Origin: Planctomycetota bacterium
Lineage (GTDB): Bacteria; Planctomycetota; Phycisphaerae; WQYP01
Reading direction: 5' to 3'
Assembly: GCA_021818565.1 (NCBI GenBank)
Contig: JAKATV010000426.1
Span: forward strand, 1-8,168
Length of the DNA stretch: 8,168 bases
Positions 1 through 6,245 of the stretch are shown here, piece by piece; position 1 is the first letter of the stretch, and each line of letters starts with the position of its first letter. The position numbers were made by a program, and so were the translations under genes. The notes beneath the pieces were generated by a model. That model was not told the origin of the DNA. It saw only the letters and a program-made list of their open reading frames with translations, and ran no database searches.

Positions 1-1
1 T

Positions 2-1543
2 ACCGCCATATTGCCGCGGAGCGATGGAAAAACGCTGATCGGCCACTATGGCACGGGCGTCTCGGCGGTTCGCATCTCGAAACCGTCGTGGTGGAGCAAA
101 TTATTCCATTATGTGCTCGGCGGGTTTCACGATGTGCTGGCCTGGTTGTTCTGGCGGGCGAACCTGCCGGCGCCGGCCCAGGCGCCCACGACGCGGCAGT
201 TGGCCGCCTTGACGGCAAAACTGCTTGCTCACCGTCCTTCCGCGCGCTCCACCGGTCCGCGGGTTGTCCCCATCACCAGTGATTGGCGGACGCAGGGCAC
301 ATGGCTGGGCCGCTATGGAAGATCTTGGGCGTGTCTGTTCGCGTGCAAATTGATACCGCCGGACTATGGTTTGGACTACGTGTGGGCGCCGGGCTCGCTG
401 GTGCTGGATCACGTCGATGGGATCGGCCCTCATCACAGACAAATTCAATTGCATCATGGTAAAGGAGATACTCATCTGAGGAATGGAGATACGGTCCGCT
501 ATTGGATTCAGTGGCTGTTCACCGCCAAAAAGCGGGTGCTGGAACTGCCGGAAGTTTACTTGGATCGCCGCGTCGTCAAGCATTTGACGACTTGGGCCAT
601 GGACCGGCGCGAATCGGAAATCGATGATAACGGCGAGTCGTATCCGGTCACCTGGCAGGGACCGGATTTATGTGTATTTCTGCACATCCCACCCGGCGAG
701 TACACGCTCTCACTCTATTTTTTCAACAAGGATGGCCACAGTGGGTCAAACCGCAACCGCGATTACGCGATTTCCATGATTCCTCTGCCCGCAACCTATC
801 TCTTCGGCTCCGACCTTTTTCCCAATACCGCGCCGCTGGCGAAGATGCGCGGTGCGGTCCAGAGCCGGGTGGTGAATTTCTGGGGCGGGGTCTGGAAACG
901 GTTCTTGGTGCGAGGGCCGATGAAACTGGCTGTTCGCGTGGCGAGAAATTATTCGCTCGACGCTTGTCTTGCCGGGGCGATGCTGGACCCGCTGGCCGAG
1001 CATCCTGCGCCCTATTATTTCGGCCACCGGGCCTGGCAAGCTCATGAAAAGCAAAGAGCGGAATTGCGCACCAGTTTGGCGGCCGCTTGGCATAACATCC
1101 ACGATAGCCCGATGCGGCAGCGTCGGGCGTCGGATGTGACTGGTGGTCAAACTGGATCAATCCATGCAGCATGGCTAATTCTGCAAATCTTGAATGTGCT
1201 CGAACACCGCAACCCCGCCGCCTGGGCGGCCAATCAGCGGCAGGCATATCTGTCAGTTCTGCGCTGGTGCGTGGCGAATTACGGCAAATTGCCGAAGAAT
1301 CTCGCCGCCGCGGCCATCACGGAAAAATGCTATTACCACCTGGGGCTTTTTCACCATTGGGAGGCGGTGGAAAAATCGCGCCACATTCTCACCTCACGGC
1401 AAATTGAAAAGGGGCTGCGCCCGAACGGGTGGCCCTACTCCTATCGCGGTCACGAGTTCGGCGTCATTCGGCGATACTTGAGGAAACTGAAGATCGCGTC
1501 AAAGCGTCCACACCTCAAGACGGGGAAGGAAATACTGTTCTGA
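2..1543 (+). CDS. C-terminal part of a large protein of unknown function (5' end outside the window)
   Basis: The frame is open to the left edge. The first possible start in view, TTG at 11, has no ribosome binding site in view and the codons before it are also open, so I treat this as the last 513 residues of a longer protein. I cannot name the family. Numbering from the first visible codon, residues 94-113 hold a DWRTQG..GRYGRSWA block, 237-246 read SLYFFNKDGH and 293-306 read FWGGVWKRFLVRGP. The stretch around 75-325 alternates short hydrophobic and polar segments as a beta-sandwich would, and the C-terminal 180 residues look helical (QILNVLEHRN, CYYHLGLFHHWEAVEKS), perhaps TPR-like. I recall similar blocks in long exported proteins of Armatimonadota and planctomycete-like bacteria, but cannot verify this here. 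Residues about 29-52 (WWSKLFHYVLGGFHDVLAWLFW) form a hydrophobic, aromatic segment that could sit at a membrane. The stop overlaps the next start (TGATG), so the two genes are probably translationally coupled. Coding is well supported; function is unknown. Confidence 0.8.
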   Translation, partial: TAILPRSDGKTLIGHYGTGVSAVRISKPSWWSKLFHYVLGGFHDVLAWLFWRANLPAPAQAPTTRQLAALTAKLLAHRPSARSTGPRVVPITSDWRTQGTWLGRYGRSWACLFACKLIPPDYGLDYVWAPGSLVLDHVDGIGPHHRQIQLHHGKGDTHLRNGDTVRYWIQWLFTAKKRVLELPEVYLDRRVVKHLTTWAMDRRESEIDDNGESYPVTWQGPDLCVFLHIPPGEYTLSLYFFNKDGHSGSNRNRDYAISMIPLPATYLFGSDLFPNTAPLAKMRGAVQSRVVNFWGGVWKRFLVRGPMKLAVRVARNYSLDACLAGAMLDPLAEHPAPYYFGHRAWQAHEKQRAELRTSLAAAWHNIHDSPMRQRRASDVTGGQTGSIHAAWLILQILNVLEHRNPAAWAANQRQAYLSVLRWCVANYGKLPKNLAAAAITEKCYYHLGLFHHWEAVEKSRHILTSRQIEKGLRPNGWPYSYRGHEFGVIRRYLRKLKIASKRPHLKTGKEILF

Positions 1544-3720
1544 TGGGGCAGCGTGATGAGCAATCCGACGAAGCGGGGCGCCTGCTGAGCCGATTCCGCG
1601 ACGGCGACATGGCCGCCTTCGAACCGTTTTATCGGATCGCGGCCCCGCCACTCCGGCGATTCATTCATCGGCGATTGCCCTCGGCGATGTCGCAAGATAC
1701 CGATGATCTTCTCCAGGAGGTGTTCATTCGCGCCTATAGAAGCGCCGCGAGCTTCCGTGACGGGTATGTAGCCGGGGCATGGTTATGCGGCATTGCGTGG
1801 CATGTTCTAATCCGCCATCTTCGACGGCGTTTCCCAATTTTATGCGATCCAACCGCGCTTGATGGTATGTGCGCCAGTCGCGAAAAGATGATACCAAGCA
1901 GTGATGTGACGCTGCTGATCCAGGATATTGTAACATTGGCCGCCCGCCTGCCTCGCGCACAAAGGGAAGCCTTTGAACTGGTCTACGCCAAAGGCGTGCC
2001 GCAGCCAGCCGCAGCGGCACACCTCCAATGCACCTTGCCGCAGTTGCGGGACAGACTCCGTGACGCCAGAAATCGCTTGCGCGCATCCTTATGTGCAACG
2101 GAATTAGCGATAAAGAAGGGTGAAAAACCTGTCTCCCGTAACCGTGTGCATGCGCCCCGCTTACGTCGCGGGGTTGGCGTATCTCAAAAGAAACCGACTT
2201 GTCATCCCACGTTTGAGCCTCAAGGTGGCAATAGGTATATAACAGGACTTCCTTGTCGGGCCGTTTCGAAAGGACACGCCGTTATGTGGCAGGAGACATC
2301 GGGAGACATGAATATGCTCGCGACATCTCCGGCGGGTAAGGCTTCAGAATGCGCATTACGCCTATCCCGCCACTTCAAATCACGCCGACTTTCTGACGGG
2401 CGAGTGTGGCTCTTCAACACGTCGCTGTTGAATCCGATTCAGCTTGATGGCAGCGATCAGGAAGCGGAGGAGTTATTGTCACTCCTCAAGAATGGGAGAT
2501 TTAATGAGCTGCCGGTGGAAATAGTGGAAATGCTCCGCGAGCGCGGAATCCTTCTTGGAGTAGGTGTGCCTGATTTATCGCCTGAAGATGTCTTGAATGC
2601 TGCCGGTCCGGCCAGGGAGTTCCGGATTAACATGAGCGGACGGATCCGGAACCTACCCGCCATGCAGCACGGGCTTGAAACTCTTGCCGGGTACCTTCGG
2701 TCCTGCAATCCGAGTTACGAGCGGTTGAAGGTCACGTTTGAGTGTGAGGATCTTGCGGGCGGCCCCCTGCGTAATCTTGTCATGCCGCACGTGCAGTGGA
2801 TGTCCCGATTCCTACCATTCAGCGAGGACGCGATGGTCTTTTGCGTCAACCTGCGATGGGGCTACGTGGCCGCAAATGTCGGGGCTGTGAGAATGTGTCT
2901 CGCACCCAGCCTGCGCCTAAATGTCGTCGTTGAACGCGCGGTGACCGACAAGGAAATTCAAGATATCGAGCCGTTAATTAAGCGGTGGGGCTTTTTCCCC
3001 AACATTGTCATTGTGCTAAATCAGATCACGTCGGGGTGCGCCCAGCCATTGCTGGAGAAACTGCGGGAACAATGGGGAGATGAGTTTCAGTACTCATGGT
3101 CGATTCCACTGCGCGTTCCGGACAGGGCGTTGGCCTCTTACCAGGTCATGCTGCCTTCCGATGAATCCATCGAGTCATTGCTCCGCTTTATCGAGCAGCA
3201 CCCGTCTTTAGCACATCAAAATACCTTGTACGCGGCGCTTAAGAATCAAATGAGTTCGTACCCGGCCGGCAGCAGGATGGCCGACGGAGTTTTTATCGAC
3301 AGTGCCGCGCGCTTTGCGCCGGGCACGCTTGCCGCCCGGCGGAATCCCTGCCGTCTTGCAGATGCCGAAACATTTTTATCGCAACTGCCGCGCCAACGCG
3401 CGGTTAGAGATCAGTTGCCCGAGCCGAACACGCTTAATTCTCGGACTGGCGTGGAGGCGTGCGAAATCAAATGTGAAGCCTGTCCGCTAAGGCATTGGTG
3501 CGGCGGAATCTGCGCCATTGCCCAAGAGCCTATCAGACCATCACCCATCGACTTGGTTGTACTGGAGCGCCTATGCCCGATACGAATGCGCTTCATGACG
3601 CGGCTGCTCTCCGAAGCGATCTCTCCCGTCCCGGTGGCGCCGCCCGTGGCAGCGCGTTTTCAATGTGGTAAAGGCCGGATGTCGATCGTATCCTCCCCGG
3701 CCGCATTGCTAAGGGCTTGA
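1543..3720 (+). CDS. ECF-like sigma factor fused to an RRE / inactive radical-SAM / SPASM maturase partner
   Basis: I choose ATG 1543 (725 residues), which overlaps the upstream stop as TGATG with GGAAGGA at 1524-1530, rather than the frame's first ATG at 1429, which would overlap gene 1 by 115 bases. Residues about 15-95 match sigma region 2 (DDLLQEVFIRAYRS at 54-67, then W80 and LCGIAWHVLIRHLRRR). Residues about 127-185 match ECF region 4 (LPRAQREAFELVYAKGVPQ, then RDRLRDARNRLR). A low-complexity basic linker spans about 190-270. Residues 271-338 look like a PqqD/RRE peptide-recognition domain (DGRVWLFNTSLLNPIQL, EELLSLLKNGRF, EMLRERGILL). Residues about 345-600 align by eye with the radical SAM barrel of the next gene but have no CxxxCxxC; AGGP stands roughly where GGEP should be. 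Residues 640-678 carry SPASM-type cysteines: C644-x2-C647-x5-C653-x3-C657, then C678. It probably binds the precursor and assists the neighbouring enzyme. A fused sigma factor is unusual. The alternative is a second protein starting at ATG 2284, but no in-frame stop separates the halves. Confidence 0.8.
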   Translation: MGQRDEQSDEAGRLLSRFRDGDMAAFEPFYRIAAPPLRRFIHRRLPSAMSQDTDDLLQEVFIRAYRSAASFRDGYVAGAWLCGIAWHVLIRHLRRRFPILCDPTALDGMCASREKMIPSSDVTLLIQDIVTLAARLPRAQREAFELVYAKGVPQPAAAAHLQCTLPQLRDRLRDARNRLRASLCATELAIKKGEKPVSRNRVHAPRLRRGVGVSQKKPTCHPTFEPQGGNRYITGLPCRAVSKGHAVMWQETSGDMNMLATSPAGKASECALRLSRHFKSRRLSDGRVWLFNTSLLNPIQLDGSDQEAEELLSLLKNGRFNELPVEIVEMLRERGILLGVGVPDLSPEDVLNAAGPAREFRINMSGRIRNLPAMQHGLETLAGYLRSCNPSYERLKVTFECEDLAGGPLRNLVMPHVQWMSRFLPFSEDAMVFCVNLRWGYVAANVGAVRMCLAPSLRLNVVVERAVTDKEIQDIEPLIKRWGFFPNIVIVLNQITSGCAQPLLEKLREQWGDEFQYSWSIPLRVPDRALASYQVMLPSDESIESLLRFIEQHPSLAHQNTLYAALKNQMSSYPAGSRMADGVFIDSAARFAPGTLAARRNPCRLADAETFLSQLPRQRAVRDQLPEPNTLNSRTGVEACEIKCEACPLRHWCGGICAIAQEPIRPSPIDLVVLERLCPIRMRFMTRLLSEAISPVPVAPPVAARFQCGKGRMSIVSSPAALLRA
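2155..2173 (+). other. GC-rich hairpin inside the sigma/RRE linker
   Basis: CCCCGC (2155-2160) and GCGGGG (2168-2173) form a perfect 6-bp stem around a 7-base loop. There is no T-run after it, so it is not a canonical intrinsic terminator. It lies just after the natural end of the sigma factor domain, in the part of the frame that encodes no recognisable domain, as a leftover intergenic element would. Confidence 0.3.
2213..2243 (+). promoter_or_regulatory. Possible internal promoter upstream of the RRE/SPASM half
   Basis: TTGAGC (2213-2218) is followed by 17 bases and then TATATA (2236-2241), overlapping TATAAC (2238-2243). The first four bases of each hexamer fit the housekeeping consensus and the 17-base spacing is ideal. 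It lies 43 bases before the candidate internal ATG at 2284. It is inside coding sequence, and such matches occur by chance, so this is a weak call. Confidence 0.25.
2268..2286 (+). promoter_or_regulatory. Candidate internal ribosome binding site and start (ATG 2284)
   Basis: GAAAGGA at 2268-2274 is followed by a 9-base spacer and ATG at 2284, in frame with the fusion. Starting here would give a free 478-residue RRE/pseudo-radical-SAM/SPASM protein beginning MWQETSGDMNM, 23 residues before the first recognisable RRE strand. This is the usual amount of N-terminal lead for such proteins, so the cell may make both a long and a short form. Confidence 0.35.
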
Positions 3721-3721
3721 C

Positions 3722-4921
3722 ATGCCGCGATTTTATAGTGGTTTATTCAAACGGGATATGGAATTCCCCGAAGAATCTCCCCCGCCGGGAAGAATGAGCT
3801 TTTCGGCGCTGGATGCGGATATGACGGAGAACTGCAATCTGCGATGTTCTTATTGTTTTAAGGGCGAACTGGCGCTCCGAAGGAAGATGAAGCTGGAAAC
3901 AGCCCAGCAAATGGTGCGATGGATCGTCGCTTATTCCAACGGGACCAACCATCTGGTTATTTCCCTCTTGGGTGGTGAGCCTATGATGGCATTCGATCTG
4001 CTAAAGCAATGGATGCCCTTTGCTTTCAACTACTCTCGACAACGAGGAAAAACATTACAAGTGGGCATCACCACCAACCTGACGCTCTTTACGGAGGAGC
4101 ATCTGGCCTTCTTTCGCTTCTGGAAGATCGGCATTCACGCCTCGTTGGATGGGATCCCTTGCGTGCAGGACGCCTGCCGCGTATTTGCCAATGGGCGCGG
4201 CAGCTCCGCCGTGGTGGAGCGCAATCTGCCCCGGATATTCCAGGCTTGGCGGACCGTTCACGCACGCAGCACCATTGTGCCCGAAACCATTCCTCACCTC
4301 GCGGAAAGCTATCGGTATTTCTTGGACAAGGGCTTCCTCAAAGTAGCCTTTGCCCTGGCAAACGGCGAGAAATGGAACGATCCCGAATGTCTCGCCGAAC
4401 TTGCATTGCAGATACGGAAGGTCTTGGACATTTATTTCAACGCCATGCGGCGCGATAATCGATATTATCTGCTCACATTGGTGGATCGCTTTGTCAGATC
4501 TGAAAGGGAACCAAGACAAAATCATCATTGCGGCGCAGGCCGTGGCTTGCTCCACGTCGACACCGAAGGGTTCCTGTGGCCCTGCCATCGCTTTAATGGG
4601 ATTGAGCCGAGAGAAGAACTGGTGATCGGCCATGTTAACGGAGGATTTCACCCGGTACGCCGCGACGCCCTGTTGGCGATCAATCCCGTAAAAGACATTA
4701 AGGCGCCGTGCGGGACCTGCGACGCCGTTCGCTATTGTGGCTGCCCCTGCATCGCCGCCAACTGGCAGACGAATGGTGATATCTTTTCGCCAGGGGAAGG
4801 TTATTGCAAGGCCCAACAGGTTATATATCGAGAAATCAAGAGCTATATGGAGCGTGTGGCGACCGAGTCGCCGGAGTTTTATAAAAAACTGATCGATTGG
4901 ATTTTTAACTATAAATGGTAA
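3722..4921 (+). CDS. Radical SAM/SPASM peptide-modifying enzyme
   Basis: This is a 399-residue cytoplasmic enzyme expected to cleave S-adenosylmethionine at a [4Fe-4S] cluster and use the radical to modify a peptide. C38-NLR-C42-SY-C45 is the canonical cluster motif. G84-G-E-P87 is the SAM-binding GGEP motif, and TTNLTLF and ASLDG match the later barrel strands. The C-terminal SPASM domain is complete: C270-x12-G283-x4-C288, C330-x2-C333-x5-C339-x3-C343 and C362, with an extra C341. These should hold two auxiliary Fe-S clusters, as in anSME, QhpD and the thioether-forming maturases. The N-terminus is short (37 residues) and holds no RRE domain; that function seems to be supplied by the upstream partner. 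It starts one base after the upstream stop, with AAGGG at 3711-3715 six bases before ATG. The cysteine-repeat protein 37 bases downstream is the obvious substrate. The family assignment is firm; the reaction (thioether cross-linking is my first guess, epimerisation or another C-C/C-S bond possible) is inference. Confidence 0.93.
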   Translation: MPRFYSGLFKRDMEFPEESPPPGRMSFSALDADMTENCNLRCSYCFKGELALRRKMKLETAQQMVRWIVAYSNGTNHLVISLLGGEPMMAFDLLKQWMPFAFNYSRQRGKTLQVGITTNLTLFTEEHLAFFRFWKIGIHASLDGIPCVQDACRVFANGRGSSAVVERNLPRIFQAWRTVHARSTIVPETIPHLAESYRYFLDKGFLKVAFALANGEKWNDPECLAELALQIRKVLDIYFNAMRRDNRYYLLTLVDRFVRSEREPRQNHHCGAGRGLLHVDTEGFLWPCHRFNGIEPREELVIGHVNGGFHPVRRDALLAINPVKDIKAPCGTCDAVRYCGCPCIAANWQTNGDIFSPGEGYCKAQQVIYREIKSYMERVATESPEFYKKLIDWIFNYKW

Positions 4922-4944
4922 ACATTTTTAACGGCCCAACAGCC

Positions 4945-4950
4945 AAGGAG
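4945..4950 (+). promoter_or_regulatory. Strong ribosome binding site of the cysteine-repeat gene
   Basis: AAGGAG lies 8 bases before ATG 4959. It is the best Shine-Dalgarno match in the operon, which fits a substrate needed in excess over its enzymes. It also decides the start against the overlapping ATG at 4915. Confidence 0.7.
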
Positions 4951-4958
4951 TTGTTAAT

Positions 4959-6125
4959 ATGGATAACATGGATGATCATGACAGAGGTCAACAACCGGTG
5001 CGGGATTCCTCTCCGGCTCCAGACGGTCGGCGGTCCGCCCCGAATCCGTCGATACAGCAATCGCCTCCGGAAGCACCCGCATGGGCGACGCGCCGGCAGT
5101 TTGTCGGTAAAATGACTCGTATCGTGGTCGCCGTCGGCATTGGAGGCTTGATACTGCGCGCCGCCCCCGGCCCCGCACTCGCCGAGAATAATCCCCCGCC
5201 GGGCTGCTCCACCACAGATACGTGCCCTTCACAATTTTCATGCACCGGCAGCAATACCTGCCCGGTTACATTTACCTGCCAGTCCGGCAATAACTGCACC
5301 GGCGTCAATACCTGCCAGGCGACCAATGATTGCGTCACGGCCAATATGTGTACGCAGCAGGATACATGTACATCTACCAACACCTGTGCCGGATCGGATG
5401 ATTGTGAAGTTAATAATTCATGCACCTCCGGCAACTTCTGTAAAGTCTCCAACACCTGCACGGAGGATAACTCATGTAAAACCAATGCGTGCGGCACCAG
5501 CAGCGGTGGCTCTATAAATACATGTGGAACGGACAACTCCTGCAGCAACACCGATGGCTGCAACCCCAAGGATCTATGCACGGAAGGGAACCAATGCGAT
5601 TCCGCGAATATATGCCAAGCCACGAATAGCTGTGGGCTCACCAACAACTGCACGGGCGGGCCTAACGAGTGTGGTACATCGAATGAGTGCAGTGCCGCCC
5701 TAAGCAACAATAGTTGCGCTCAAGACAATGCATGCAGCGTGGAGAACACATGCACTGGAGCCGACACCTGCGGAACGCAAAACGTGTGTACAGGTACGGG
5801 CGGATACGGTAATTCATGCGGCTTAAACCAGAATACATGCGCCACAACGAATATTTGTGGCTCTACAACGCAAGGCAATAACACATGTGCCCCGAATACG
5901 TGTAGTGGTGCCGCTTCCAATACGTGCGGTTACACCAACGTCTGTAATCCGAATACTGATAAGTGCTCTATAGATGACTCGGGATGCGTGTTCTCAGACT
6001 GCTGTCAGTCTCTGAATCAATGCTCTTCCGGTTTTTCTTGCAGCTCCCAGGATACGCCGCCGGATCTCCAGAATAATATCATTGGAATAATAGGCGGCGG
6101 CGTATTGGCAATCGCGTTTGGCTGA
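4959..6125 (+). CDS. Tat-exported Cys-rich hexad-repeat protein, putative radical SAM substrate
   Basis: The product is a 388-residue protein of no family I recognise. Residues 1-43 are polar, acidic and Pro-rich. T44-R45-R46-Q-F48-V-G-K is a twin-arginine motif, a hydrophobic stretch follows to about 70, and ALA (73-75) is a likely signal peptidase site before E76. Residues 83-361 hold 45 cysteines: 31 of 44 spacings are exactly six residues, and the first sixteen (C83-C173) are perfectly periodic. Asn (31) or Asp (8) sits two residues before 39 of them, giving the unit C-x3-[N/D]-x. The exported part has no Arg, His or Trp and only four Lys. The last 27 residues end in a Gly-rich hydrophobic tail (IIGIIGGGVLAIAFG). 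Its position right after two radical SAM-type proteins makes it their likely precursor. C-x3-D is the linkage motif of freyrasin-type thioether peptides, so intra-repeat Cys-to-Asn/Asp cross-links are possible. Alternatives are a disulfide-braced beta-solenoid like the 12-residue-repeat insect antifreeze proteins, or a metal-binding protein. Tat export suits something that folds or is modified before secretion. Confidence 0.9.
   Translation: MDNMDDHDRGQQPVRDSSPAPDGRRSAPNPSIQQSPPEAPAWATRRQFVGKMTRIVVAVGIGGLILRAAPGPALAENNPPPGCSTTDTCPSQFSCTGSNTCPVTFTCQSGNNCTGVNTCQATNDCVTANMCTQQDTCTSTNTCAGSDDCEVNNSCTSGNFCKVSNTCTEDNSCKTNACGTSSGGSINTCGTDNSCSNTDGCNPKDLCTEGNQCDSANICQATNSCGLTNNCTGGPNECGTSNECSAALSNNSCAQDNACSVENTCTGADTCGTQNVCTGTGGYGNSCGLNQNTCATTNICGSTTQGNNTCAPNTCSGAASNTCGYTNVCNPNTDKCSIDDSGCVFSDCCQSLNQCSSGFSCSSQDTPPDLQNNIIGIIGGGVLAIAFG
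5205..6041 (+). repeat. 18-bp-period coding repeat (C-x3-[N/D]-x hexads)
   Basis: Cysteine codons recur every 18 bases through most of this stretch: without a break from 5205 to 5477, then again in blocks with inserts that lengthen the spacing to 5, 7, 8, 9, 10 or 11 residues. Both Cys codons (TGC, TGT) and both Asn codons (AAT, AAC) are mixed freely and the x positions vary (Thr, Ser, Gly, Ala, Gln, Val, Glu). The periodicity is therefore kept at the protein level and is not a recent DNA duplication. Regularity falls toward the C-terminus. Phe replaces Asn/Asp at the -2 position only at the second-third and last repeats of the array (QFSC, TFTC, GFSC). Confidence 0.95.
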
Positions 6126-6164
6126 TTTCGCACGAGCGCAATCGTTGACGGAGTTCAAACTGTA

Positions 6165-6180
6165 TTCCGCGTCTGCGGAA
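6165..6180 (+). other. Hairpin between the cysteine-repeat gene and the LolA-like gene
   Basis: TTCCGC (6165-6170), loop GTCT, GCGGAA (6175-6180): a perfect 6-bp stem with a tetraloop, 40 bases after the stop at 6125. No T-tract follows, so it is not a classical terminator. It could partly attenuate or protect the mRNA, lowering the last gene relative to the substrate gene. Confidence 0.35.
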
Positions 6181-6245
6181 ACTCCCGAAATGCGGGGCAG
6201 CGGTTGCCTTGGCAATACTTATTATTCCTTTGACGGAGCCACGAT

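Noticed and set aside
1429..1542. Extra N-terminal 38 residues for the sigma fusion (ATG 1429)
   Set aside because: It would overlap gene 1 by 115 bases and adds an Arg/Ser-rich segment unlike sigma factors. ATG 1543 has the TGATG overlap and an upstream GGAAGGA.
4055..4816. Minus-strand open frame of 253 codons opposite the radical SAM gene
   Set aside because: It lies wholly inside a gene with every catalytic and SPASM cysteine in place, and its translation shows no family motif.
4937..4955. CAAC/GTTG mini-hairpin around the ribosome binding site of the repeat gene
   Set aside because: Only four base pairs; too weak to support translational control.
4915..5115. Small + strand open frame beginning at ATG 4915
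   Set aside because: It overlaps both neighbours, has no Shine-Dalgarno and is out of frame with the repeat gene.
4988..5710. Long minus-strand open frame (240 codons) across the cysteine-repeat gene
   Set aside because: The 18-base periodicity of the + strand gene makes antisense stops rare. The frame has no ribosome binding site in view and its Val/Leu/Gln hexads simply mirror the repeat.
5205..6041. CRISPR-like or minisatellite DNA repeat
   Set aside because: The period is 18 bases and the copies differ at most third positions. The regularity lies in the amino acids, not the DNA.
6145..6238. Direct repeat TTGACGGAG at 6145-6153 and 6230-6238
   Set aside because: Nine bases in two copies, one of which is the ribosome binding site region; no third copy or palindrome, so chance is enough. 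TTGACG at 6145 also lacks a -10 at proper spacing.
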